Positions 6,394 to 11,863 of a DNA stretch of 11,863 bases are shown here, piece by piece; the first letter of the stretch is position 1, and each line of letters starts with the position of its first letter. A model generated the notes under the pieces. That model saw only the letters and a list, made by a program, of their open reading frames with translations. It ran no database searches and was not told the origin of the DNA. The stretch is from assembly GCA_003520425.1 (NCBI GenBank), contig DOUU01000159.1:529-12391 (forward strand), in the 5' to 3' direction. Both the position numbers and the translations under genes were made by a program. The DNA is from Deltaproteobacteria bacterium (GTDB lineage: Bacteria; Myxococcota_A; UBA9160).

Positions 6394-8223
6394 ATGAACG
6401 GCGAAGAACCGGGCGGGACGTCCGCCCTGTCGGATCTCCCCCGGCTCGATCACGCTGCCTTCGGGAATGGGCGGGTGCTCGGGCTGGTGTCGCCTTCCAC
6501 CGCGATTGAATGGCTATGCATGCCAAGGTTCGACTCACCATCAATCTTCGCGAGAATCCTTGACGCGGATTGCGGGGGGACGTTCCGCTTCCTGTCTGGA
6601 GAGACGGAGATCCGGGGCGAGCTCGGATACCTGGCGAACACGAATGTCGTGCGAGCGCTCTTCGCGGATGGAGATGCAGCGTGGGAAGTCCTGGATTTCG
6701 CTCCCCGCATTCCGGATGGCGCCGATGTGCGCGTACCCATCGAGATCGTCCGTCTTCTCCGACCTCTGCGGGGCCATCCCCGGATCCGCGTTGACTTTGA
6801 CCCGAGGCCCGATTACGCGCGGAAGGCGGCAGAACTCCTTGAAACGACGACTGGGCTTGAGGTTCACGGGGCCGCGCGTCCTCTCCACCTCGCGACGAAC
6901 TGCCCCATTCCCTACGTACTCGGCTGTCGCCAGTTCGTGCTCGACCAGCCGCTCTTCTTTGCACTGACCTGGGGGCCACCGTCCGAGCCACGCACGATGG
7001 CATCGGTGCTTCATGACCTCGAGCGGACGATCGCGGGATGGCGCGCATGGTCGAAGTCCTGTTCCCTTCCCACATTTGCTGCATCTGCGGTCCTCCGCTC
7101 AGCTTTGTGTCTCAAGCTCCATGCCTACCACGATACAGGGGCCATTGTCGCGGCCGCGACCACGAGCATTCCGGAGGCCATGGGGACTCCGCGTACCTGG
7201 GATTATCGCTACTGCTGGCTCCGCGACTCGGCGTTTGTAGTCGAAGCCTTGCGCCGCATGGGCCACCTGACCGAGGGGGAGCAACTCGTCCGCTTCTTGC
7301 GCGACGTCGTCGAGAGCGGGCCTCTCCAGCCCGTCTACGGCGTTGGAGGCGAGCGCAATCTCGATGAGGAGATGCTGCCCCACCTTGCCGGGTTCGGACG
7401 CAACGGGCATGTGCGCATCGGCAATGCCGCCTCGGGTCAGCGCCAGAACGATCTCATGGGCGAGCTTGTTCTCTGTTTCGAAACTCTGCTGAGGGATCCT
7501 CGCCTTGTTTACGACGACCCGAAGGGGTTCTTCCCGCTGCTCGAGCGGCTCGTCGAGCGCGCGATTCAGGCCGCTCCCGAACCCGATACAGGAATCTGGG
7601 AGTTCCGGACCATCCTCCGCCCCTACACCTTCTCTCGCGCGATGTGCTGGGCGGCAATTCACCGGGGGGCATTGATCGCGGATCGACTCGGGCACGCTGA
7701 TCTGTCGAAACGTTGGGACGCGATTGCCGAGACCGAGAAGCAAGTGGTGTTGGAGCGGGGGTTCAACCCTACGCGCGGCTTCTTCACGCAATTCCTCGAT
7801 GGCGACTACCCCGATGCCTCGAATCTGCTCCTGCCCACGATCGGCCTCCTCGACGCGCACGACCCGCGCTTCGTGTCCACGGTGGATGCCTACAAAAAGG
7901 AGTTGGTCGAAGGTGGGTTCATGTTGCGCTACCGGACACCGGACGATTTCGGCCTCACGACGAGCGCATTTACAATTTGCTCGTTCTGGTGGGCCGAGGC
8001 ACTCGCCTTGATGGGCCGTCTGGAGGAGGCGATGGTCCTGTTCCGGGATTTGGTGCAGCATGCAAATCCTGTCGGACTGTTTTCGGAAGACATCGAACCG
8101 AAGACGGGAGCGCTGCTTGGAAACTTTCCCCAGGCGTATACCCACGTCGGTCTCATTCATGCAGCAATCACGATCGGAGAACTTCTCGAAGCTCGGGACG
8201 GCCGCGTCCGTGCCTGGACCTAA
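6394..8223 (+). CDS. Glycoside hydrolase family 15 protein (glucoamylase/trehalase type)
   Basis: A 609-residue protein of full family length. The N-terminal beta-sandwich (about 15-210) begins with LDHAAFGNGRVLGLV and IEWLCMPRFDSPSIFARILD. The catalytic (alpha/alpha)6 barrel (about 225-600) contains the substrate-pocket motif TWDYRYCWLRDSAF (268-281), the general acid Glu403 in DTGIWEFR and the likely general base Glu565 in GLFSEDIEPKTG, followed by GNFPQAYTHVGLI. No signal peptide is visible, so it should be cytoplasmic. It would release glucose from alpha-1,4-glucans or split trehalose by inversion; bacterial members of this clade include both, and the sequence does not decide. The ATG is preceded by GAGGG at seven bases. 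Its promoter is the near-consensus sigma-54 site at 6106-6121. With GlgX and the decayed glycosyltransferase nearby, a role in mobilising storage glucan or trehalose is likely. It converges with the BON gene at 8283. Confidence 0.95.
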   Translation: MNGEEPGGTSALSDLPRLDHAAFGNGRVLGLVSPSTAIEWLCMPRFDSPSIFARILDADCGGTFRFLSGETEIRGELGYLANTNVVRALFADGDAAWEVLDFAPRIPDGADVRVPIEIVRLLRPLRGHPRIRVDFDPRPDYARKAAELLETTTGLEVHGAARPLHLATNCPIPYVLGCRQFVLDQPLFFALTWGPPSEPRTMASVLHDLERTIAGWRAWSKSCSLPTFAASAVLRSALCLKLHAYHDTGAIVAAATTSIPEAMGTPRTWDYRYCWLRDSAFVVEALRRMGHLTEGEQLVRFLRDVVESGPLQPVYGVGGERNLDEEMLPHLAGFGRNGHVRIGNAASGQRQNDLMGELVLCFETLLRDPRLVYDDPKGFFPLLERLVERAIQAAPEPDTGIWEFRTILRPYTFSRAMCWAAIHRGALIADRLGHADLSKRWDAIAETEKQVVLERGFNPTRGFFTQFLDGDYPDASNLLLPTIGLLDAHDPRFVSTVDAYKKELVEGGFMLRYRTPDDFGLTTSAFTICSFWWAEALALMGRLEEAMVLFRDLVQHANPVGLFSEDIEPKTGALLGNFPQAYTHVGLIHAAITIGELLEARDGRVRAWT

Positions 8224-8233
8224 GGTTCCAGGC
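8212..8233. terminator. Hairpin enclosing the GH15 stop codon
   Basis: GCCTGGA (8212-8218) pairs with TCCAGGC (8227-8233), continued by CC/GG past a single bulged T. The TAA stop codon of GH15 forms the loop. It lies between convergent genes, so it could slow or end transcription from either side. There is no T-run, so an intrinsic terminator is unproven. Confidence 0.35.
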
Positions 8234-8282
8234 CCGACGGATCCCGTGTGGCGCCCGCCGTCCGACGAGTCGCGAATGGTCC

Positions 8283-8873
8283 TTACGATCGATGAATCCG
8301 AAGCGTGAGCTCGTTTCGGACGTTGTAGACTCCTCTTACGCTCTTGGCACAGTCCTCAGCCAGATGCTTCGCACGAGCGTCGCTCACGGTCCCGCGGAGC
8401 AAGATCTCTCCGTTCTTACAGCGCACTTCGATCCAGGTCGCATCGAGCTGGCCGTGCCTCGTGAGCCTCTCGTTCACCTCTTCCAGGATTCGCTCGTCGC
8501 TCCGTCTGTAGCCCCTGGGCCCCTTGCCACTCTCTGGGCCGGGAATCGTCCAGAACTCACCCAGGGGAGCATCAGCCTTGTCCAGGCCGTGCTCCCTGCC
8601 GGAGCGAGGGCGAGATTCGGTGCGCGCGCGCTCGGGGAACGCCGCTCGCTCTCTTGCTGCGCTCTCGTCGTAAAAGCCCTCGTAGTGTGGCTGTCGCCAG
8701 CCGGGTTCGAGTTCGCGGCGGTGCCAGTGCGGGTCTTCGTCGTTTGGCAGAGCGGGCTGATCACGCGAGCTTTGCGACTCATCCTCCTCTCCCGGCTTCT
8801 GCCGCGCATGCTCATTCAAAGGACTCTGCCGCCGCGCTTCCGTCGCATCTTCCTTCGAGTGGCGACGTGCCAT
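8283..8873 (-). CDS. Cytoplasmic BON-domain protein with long hydrophilic N-terminus
   Basis: A 196-residue protein. Residues 1-120 are highly charged, rich in Arg, Glu, Pro and Ser, and probably disordered, with no signal peptide. Residues 122-191 form one BON domain: YRRSDERILEEVNERLTRHG, then IEVRCKNGEILLRGTV, then the closing helix and GVYNVRNELTL with the conserved glycine. BON domains bind phospholipid or other hydrophobic ligands. Most characterised ones (OsmY, DolP) are periplasmic, whereas proteins with this hydrophilic leader and GYRRSDERI-type linker are common in soil proteobacteria and uncharacterised. The ATG has an almost ideal AAGGAGG seven bases upstream. A strong sigma-54 site (8920-8935) sits directly in front, giving a short leader of about 36 bases. 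A second, exported BON protein is encoded at 10891. Confidence 0.88.
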   Translation of the reverse strand: MARRHSKEDATEARRQSPLNEHARQKPGEEDESQSSRDQPALPNDEDPHWHRRELEPGWRQPHYEGFYDESAARERAAFPERARTESRPRSGREHGLDKADAPLGEFWTIPGPESGKGPRGYRRSDERILEEVNERLTRHGQLDATWIEVRCKNGEILLRGTVSDARAKHLAEDCAKSVRGVYNVRNELTLRIHRS

Positions 8874-8919
8874 AAGCGAGCCTCCTTCAGACCATTCTCA
8901 TTTCAGTACTTGGCATTTG

Positions 8920-8935
8920 TGCAACTCATATGCCA
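8920..8935 (-). promoter_or_regulatory. Sigma-54 (-24/-12) promoter for the cytoplasmic BON gene
   Basis: The minus strand reads TGGCATA-TGAG-TTGCA, with exact spacing and a full TTGCA. Initiation near 8909 would place the AAGGAGG ribosome site and ATG (8873) within 40 bases. A 17-base palindrome lies about 125 bases upstream (9058-9074), a typical enhancer distance. Confidence 0.75.
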
Positions 8936-9180
8936 CCGGTATCCCGCGTTCTAGCGCCGGCGTCCTTCGAGATCTGTGATCCGCCTCACTTGACGCAAGA
9001 TCAGGACCATCAACACTCTGGCTTACTGAAACCCAAGAAGATCTCGACGGCATGCATCCGTACGATGCGTACGGTTGCACAGAGATCCGCCCGTCTCATC
9101 TCTCAGTGTTGTTTCGGCCCATGCGTCTTCGGCTCTAGCGTCTGTGGTGGGAGTTCGAAATCCAGCTAGGAGGGCGCAGG
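8936..9180. other. Intergenic region between the BON gene promoter and the small gene at 9181
   Basis: Apart from the palindrome at 9058-9074 I find no gene here. I searched the plus strand for a GG-N10-GC sigma-54 element in front of the 9181 gene and found none. A TTGACG occurs near 8993, but I see no matching -10 element, so the promoter of the 9181 gene is unknown. Confidence 0.4.
9058..9074. repeat. Perfect palindrome CCGTACG-ATG-CGTACGG, possible enhancer or operator
   Basis: Seven-base perfect arms with a three-base spacer, 17 bases in all, similar in size to NtrC-type enhancer half-site pairs. It lies about 125 bases upstream of the sigma-54-type promoter at 8920-8935 and about 110 bases before the plus-strand gene at 9181, so it could serve either. 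The ten bases CCGTACGATG recur near 6368, just before the GH15 start, as a half site only. No full copy is seen upstream of the other sigma-54-type sites, so assignment to the local activator is speculative. Confidence 0.4.
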
Positions 9181-9471
9181 ATGAGTAGCCGCGAAGTCCG
9201 ATCCCATCGCGCGAGAGAGGCGTGGAGACGCGCTCTCGTCACCATGCAATCTGAGGAGATGGACAACCTGTTGACGCCCGACGAAGAGATTCGCTGGTTG
9301 CGCCGGGTCTCTCGGGATGTGGCCAACACTCCGCTTTCCTTGCGCGCGCGAACAAGAGAGGATGTTCTCGCTCACCTTGCAGCCGTCCTCGCTGAGTCAC
9401 GCGGGGACCCACCCGACGGCCACGGTGAGTCGCTGAACACCCGGACAGGAGGTGAGCGAATGTCCAACTGA
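9181..9471 (+). CDS. Small hypothetical protein, 96 residues
   Basis: A compact frame with a good ribosome site (AGGAGGG, six to seven bases before the ATG). The protein is charged and mostly helical (REAWRRALVTMQSEEMD, LTPDEEIRWLRRVSRDV, TREDVLAHLAAVLAE), with a polar tail of Gly, Pro, Asp and Thr. It has no signal peptide, membrane segment or cysteine. I do not recognise a family. It diverges from the sigma-54-linked BON gene. Near its 3' end is an AGGAGGT followed by ATG TCC AAC and the stop codon, which looks like the start signal of a following, possibly frameshifted gene. Confidence 0.6.
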   Translation: MSSREVRSHRAREAWRRALVTMQSEEMDNLLTPDEEIRWLRRVSRDVANTPLSLRARTREDVLAHLAAVLAESRGDPPDGHGESLNTRTGGERMSN

Positions 9472-9500
9472 GGGGAGCCGATCTCGGGAATCCGGCGAGT

Positions 9501-9845
9501 ATGGAACCACTCATCCAGACGGGGACGCGCCCAGCGCGGCCGAGTCGCGTCCGCGCTTGCCTCTGCGAATGCTTGCGAGACGCATCGCTCGGTGCCGGCA
9601 GAGGCCTCCTGCTGGTCCTCGATGAACTCGATCAGATCGCGCGCTTCGCCGTGGGAGAGCTGCTCGCCGACGATCCCGAGCGCGAGTTCCGCCTACGATC
9701 GAGACAATCGCAGGCGCTCGGGCGGGTGGGTTCGGCCCCCGGAGCCCTCGTGCGACGCAAAGCCAGCTCCAGGCATCTCTCTATGGTGGGGCGCCCTCAC
9801 CGCGAGATTGAGCGTGTGGTTCTGCGATTGCGTCCGTCAACGTGA
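9501..9845 (+). CDS. Doubtful ORF, 114 residues, unknown function
   Basis: A frame with reasonable codon use in its first half (RGLLLVLDELDQIARFAVGELLADDPEREF), which could be one or two amphipathic helices. The ATG lacks a clear ribosome site, and the last 65 bases overlap the convergent lipoprotein gene. The good ribosome site upstream (AGGAGGT near 9446-9452) leads to ATG at 9460, which stops after three codons. The true gene may start there and be frameshifted into this frame. I recognise no family. It may be a real small gene, a decayed gene, or non-coding. Confidence 0.35.
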   Translation: MEPLIQTGTRPARPSRVRACLCECLRDASLGAGRGLLLVLDELDQIARFAVGELLADDPEREFRLRSRQSQALGRVGSAPGALVRRKASSRHLSMVGRPHREIERVVLRLRPST

Positions 9846-10374
9846 ATGTAATGAACAAGAGAACCGTATAGTCATCCCGTCTCGCGGCCCCCACCACGGG
9901 GCCAAGCCGATCGATGACCTCGCCGCTCTTGGGTTCGAGCGTATCCAGCTCGAGCTCCACGAGCCCACGGTTGCGCACCCATTTGAAGATCGAGACCTCC
10001 GGCGAGCCGACTCCGAAGATCGGCACATAGGTCGCGGGGATCCCGATCAGTGTCTCGCCTCGATCGGTGCCAAGGACGGTTGCAAAGACTTGAAGCTTCA
10101 CCTGAGGTGCGTCCGAAGAGAGCTGCAAACCTCGCTCGCGCAAGCGCTTCTTCACCAGCTCTGTCGCAAAATCGTGGTTTCCGGCCTGGACGATGAGCTC
10201 GACATCCACACGTCGGCCGGCGAGTCGCCGGATGTCGAGTTGGGCGATGGCACGGTCGAGAGAGCGCACGAGAAGGAGCTGGGTCGTAGCCGAAGGTTCC
10301 TGAGGAGACACCTGATTCGAGGACGCGCAAGCGCTGGCCAGGAGGAAATTCACGAGACAGAACATGCGTGTTCG
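9781..10374 (-). CDS. DUF6655-like outer-membrane lipoprotein candidate
   Basis: From the GTG at 10374 the product has 197 residues. It starts with a basic n-region (RTR), a hydrophobic core (MFCLVNFLLASA) and Cys17 in a near-consensus lipobox (ASAC), so it is probably a lipoprotein. The mature part contains ATTQLLLVRSLDRAIAQLDI and RRLAGRRVDVELIV, then an alternating beta pattern with VLGTDRGETLIGIPATYVP. It ends with a hydrophobic strand, YTVLLFITFTL. The TTQLLL...A..QLD...LAGR..V signature matches my memory of DUF6655 lipoproteins, whose function is unknown. I chose the GTG because GGGG precedes it at six bases; an ATG at 10365 also works, while the longer frame to 10437 lacks a ribosome site. 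It starts 68 bases after the DUF1328-like stop on the same strand, so the two are probably one transcript from the promoter at 10675-10690. Its 3' end overlaps the doubtful ORF at 9501. Confidence 0.75.
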   Translation of the reverse strand, partial: RTRMFCLVNFLLASACASSNQVSPQEPSATTQLLLVRSLDRAIAQLDIRRLAGRRVDVELIVQAGNHDFATELVKKRLRERGLQLSSDAPQVKLQVFATVLGTDRGETLIGIPATYVPIFGVGSPEVSIFKWVRNRGLVELELDTLEPKSGEVIDRLGPVVGAARRDDYTVLLFITFTLTDAIAEPHAQSRGEGAPP

Positions 10375-10442
10375 CACCAGCAACCCCGGAAGCTGGAGCT
10401 CCGGAACCCGCCCGACGCCTGCACGCGTCGGAGGCACTCACG

Positions 10443-10625
10443 CTACATCGGCTTCGGGCGTGCGCCCTGATCGTCTCCTGATACAGCGCGTACCAAGCTC
10501 AATACGATGAACAGGGCAAGACATGTCTTTGCGATCACACCTGTGCTCGAGGCGGCGTGACCAAAGCCAAGCGCCGCTGCGCTCAGGGCGAAGATGGTAA
10601 AGGTGATTGCCCAGCTCAAGATCAT
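10443..10625 (-). CDS. DUF1328-like small membrane protein
   Basis: Sixty residues starting MILSWAITFTIFALSAAALGF, followed by GVIAKTCLALFIVLSLV: two transmembrane helices (about 3-22 and 28-48) and a short polar tail. The M-L-x-W-A-I-x-F start, the LGFG turn and the second helix beginning IAK are the DUF1328 (UPF0391, YtjA type) pattern of roughly 55-residue inner-membrane proteins. Their function is not established, but they often accompany stress genes. I chose the ATG at 10625 because it matches the family N-terminus; a GTG four codons upstream (10637) is also possible. A consensus sigma-54 site lies about 50 bases upstream. The lipoprotein gene follows downstream. Confidence 0.8.
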   Translation of the reverse strand: MILSWAITFTIFALSAAALGFGHAASSTGVIAKTCLALFIVLSLVRAVSGDDQGARPKPM

Positions 10626-10674
10626 AGAACCGTCCACGCCACCGTAGACTCCCCAGTCCGTGCATCAGTCCTTC

Positions 10675-10690
10675 AGCAAGCGACGTGCCA
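10675..10690 (-). promoter_or_regulatory. Near-perfect sigma-54 (-24/-12) promoter for the DUF1328/lipoprotein pair
   Basis: The minus strand reads TGGCACG-TCGC-TTGCT, identical to the consensus with exact spacing. Initiation near 10664 gives a leader of about 40 bases to the DUF1328-like ATG. The site shares its upstream region with the oppositely directed promoter at 10849-10864. Confidence 0.8.
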
Positions 10691-10848
10691 GCAAGCGAAA
10701 TCCCCACCGCCGAGGACGACAGCCAGTCTGAAGATCCTTCCTAGAAGAACTGACAGGGAAATTTTCCATTTCACCCGGAGATTGCAAAACCACCCACGCG
10801 ACACCCCGATCGGCACGCAGGAAGGTCCCAGCTACGGGCTCGAGATCT
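10691..10848. other. Region shared by two divergent sigma-54-type promoters
   Basis: This stretch of about 158 bases separates back-to-back -24/-12 elements and could hold enhancers serving both. It contains a relatively AT-rich segment around 10745-10795, the small palindrome GGAAA-T-TTTCC (10757-10767) and GAAG-ATC-CTTC (10730-10740). Neither is long enough to assign to a protein. I see no gene here. Confidence 0.45.
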
Positions 10849-10864
10849 TGGCACGGATGCTGCG
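10849..10864 (+). promoter_or_regulatory. Sigma-54 (-24/-12) promoter for the exported BON/mlaC-like pair
   Basis: The plus strand reads TGGCACG-GATG-CTGCG, preceded by a further T, with GG-to-GC spacing of 10. Initiation near 10875 places the GGGAGG ribosome site (10877-10882) and the GTG at 10891 immediately downstream, a very tight leader of about 16 bases that supports the assignment. Confidence 0.72.
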
Positions 10865-10890
10865 AGGACTTCAGATGGGAGGAACCTCAA

Positions 10891-11250
10891 GTGAATGCAG
10901 GAAGAATCTTCCATCATGCCGCTTTTGCACTCAGCTTCGTCCTGGTACTCGCCGCCGAGAGCTGCCGCAATGCTGAGAAGAGCCCTGTCAACGACGCGTC
11001 GATTGCCGCGGGAGTACGGCATGAGCTCATCGCAAATTCCGAGCTCGCACGCTACCCCATCGCGGTCGATGTCGTAGCCGGGAGAGTCACGCTCGAAGGT
11101 CGTGTCGATCGCGCTGAACAACGGGAAGAGGCTGAGATGATGGCGAGAGGCGTAGACGGGGTAGAAGGCGTGTCCAACCGGATTCTCGTGGCTTCCACTC
11201 CGGCTGCCGAGCCGCCGGGAGTCCCGGACCCCTCGACTTCCGAGCGCTGA
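10891..11250 (+). CDS. Exported BON-domain protein (OsmY-like)
   Basis: A 119-residue protein with an N-terminal signal sequence (GRIFHHAAFALSFVLVLAA). A Cys at position 25 (AESC) gives only a poor lipobox, so it may be a lipoprotein or a soluble periplasmic protein. One BON domain spans about 34-101: NDASIAAGVRHELIANSELA, IAVDVVAGRVTLEGRVDRAE, then the helix to GVDGVEGVSNRILV with the conserved glycine. The tail is Pro/Ser-rich. BON proteins of this type (OsmY, DolP) bind phospholipid and protect the envelope in osmotic or membrane stress. GTG is chosen because GGGAGG precedes it at eight bases, directly after a sigma-54-type promoter. The mlaC-like gene follows after 43 bases, so both may act on envelope lipids. 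Confidence 0.88.
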   Translation: MNAGRIFHHAAFALSFVLVLAAESCRNAEKSPVNDASIAAGVRHELIANSELARYPIAVDVVAGRVTLEGRVDRAEQREEAEMMARGVDGVEGVSNRILVASTPAAEPPGVPDPSTSER

Positions 11251-11293
11251 TCCCGATAGACGCAGCCAGCACAAGGTTACAGACACAACCGTC

Positions 11294-11863
11294 ATGATCC
11301 CGGCGACTTTGAGCGATCTCCGGAGCTTCCCGGCCTTGGCTCCCTCCGCCGAGGCCGGGGAGGACGAAGACCAACGCAGCACGGCGATCCAGCGGGCCAA
11401 GCGAAGACGTCGCGTCACCGCCCTCGGAGGGGCGCTCACGCTCATGGCAGCCGCCGCCTTCGGACCCCCAGAATGCCGAGCAGCGGACTCGCCGCAGACC
11501 GTGGTGGAAGTCAATGCCCGCAAAGTGCTCGCCATCCTGAACTCAGGCGCCCCTCAGACTGAAAAGATTGAGCGCCTTCAGCAAGTCGCCTACGGGAGCA
11601 TCGACTTCGATACGGTGAGTCGACTCGTCCTCGCCAAATACTGGAAGCAGTTCACTCCGGAGCAGCGCCAGGCATTTCAGGATGCGTTCAAGCAGGCGCT
11701 TACCCTGAGTTACAGCCGGCGCATCGGCCAGTTCGGGCGCGAGAAGGTGGTCATTCTCGGGGAGAACGCTGAGCCCGGCGGGGATGTGACTGTCCACACG
11801 AAAATCGTTGGCGGGAAGACGGAAGATTTGAAGGTGAACTACCGGCTCCGCCAAAAGGAAGGC
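11294..11863 (+). CDS. MlaC/Ttg2D-like phospholipid-binding periplasmic protein, N-terminal part (cut by window edge)
   Basis: The frame runs 190 codons to the edge. After residue 65 it reads VVEVNARKVLAILNSG, then YGSIDFDTVSRLVLAKYWKQFTPEQRQAF, FKQALTLSYSRRIGQF and VHTKIVGG. This is the MlaC (Tol_Tol_Ttg2) fold of periplasmic carriers that move phospholipid between the outer membrane and the MlaFEDB ABC transporter. DFDTxSRLVLxxYW and TPEQRQxF are typical landmarks. The export signal is unusual: a basic RAKRRRR stretch (34-40), a hydrophobic core (41-56) and a likely cleavage near CRA-ADS, preceded by about 33 acidic/polar residues. The ATG at 11294 lacks a good ribosome site, so the start is uncertain. 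No other Mla gene is visible; partners may lie past the edge. It is probably co-transcribed with the BON gene. Confidence 0.82.
   Translation, partial: MIPATLSDLRSFPALAPSAEAGEDEDQRSTAIQRAKRRRRVTALGGALTLMAAAAFGPPECRAADSPQTVVEVNARKVLAILNSGAPQTEKIERLQQVAYGSIDFDTVSRLVLAKYWKQFTPEQRQAFQDAFKQALTLSYSRRIGQFGREKVVILGENAEPGGDVTVHTKIVGGKTEDLKVNYRLRQKEG

Noticed and set aside
7418-7433. Sigma-54-like match on the minus strand inside GH15
   Set aside because: CGGCATT-GCCG-ATGC is within the catalytic-domain coding sequence and points at no gene.
7099-8160. 353-codon minus-strand frame opposite GH15
   Set aside because: It mirrors the codon structure of the GH15 gene, whose catalytic motifs are unmistakable; no ribosome site or known family supports the antisense frame.
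7713-8954. 413-codon plus-strand frame spanning the GH15 end and the BON gene
   Set aside because: It overlaps GH15 in another frame and runs antisense through the BON gene and its promoter; no similarity to any protein I know.
10018-10034. GG-N10-GC match on the plus strand inside the lipoprotein gene
   Set aside because: It reads CGGCACA-TAGG-TCGC with a poor -12 element, antisense to coding sequence, with no gene start downstream.
1-11863. tRNA, rRNA, CRISPR array, insertion sequence or phage genes
   Set aside because: I looked for cloverleaf structures, regularly spaced repeats, transposase motifs and terminal repeats and saw none.

Overview
The window is GC-rich bacterial chromosome from a Gram-negative organism: it carries an MlaC-type periplasmic lipid-binding protein, candidate lipoproteins and sigma-54 promoters. 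The gene mix (hybrid kinase plus NtrC-type activator, GlgX, GH15, several BON proteins) recalls Myxococcota, Desulfobacterota, Binatota and similar proteobacterial-grade lineages. The sequence alone does not fix the phylum. There is no rRNA, tRNA, CRISPR array or insertion sequence.

Layout. The left part reads on the minus strand: the 5' end of glycogen debranching enzyme glgX (1-327, cut by the window edge), a hybrid histidine-kinase-like protein (673-3003) whose H-box histidine is replaced by arginine, and an intact NtrC-family sigma-54 activator (3536-4948). Upstream of the activator lies a frameshifted remnant of a glycosyltransferase (5441-5882). On the plus strand follows a GH15 glucoamylase/trehalase-type glycosidase (6394-8223). 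It is convergent with a cytoplasmic BON-domain protein (8283-8873, minus). Next come a small plus-strand gene of unknown function (9181-9471) and a doubtful ORF (9501-9845). A minus-strand pair encodes a small DUF1328-like membrane protein (10443-10625) and a DUF6655-like lipoprotein (9781-10374). Divergent from that pair is a plus-strand pair: an exported BON protein (10891-11250) and the start of an mlaC-like gene (11294 to the edge).

The notable observation is regulatory. Six intergenic sites fit the -24/-12 sigma-54 consensus TGGCAY-N5-YTGC (GG and GC exactly 10 bases apart), and each points at one of these genes: the kinase-like gene, the activator itself, GH15, the cytoplasmic BON gene, the DUF1328 gene and the exported BON gene. 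A seventh, weaker site faces glgX. I infer a local sigma-54 regulon centred on the NtrC-type activator. It would join storage-carbohydrate breakdown (GlgX, GH15, a lost glycosyltransferase) to envelope or osmotic-stress proteins (BON, DUF1328, lipoprotein, MlaC). In Escherichia coli the BON protein OsmY belongs to the RpoS general stress response, so sigma-54 control here would be a different wiring. The degenerate kinase next to an intact activator raises the question of how the activator is switched on.
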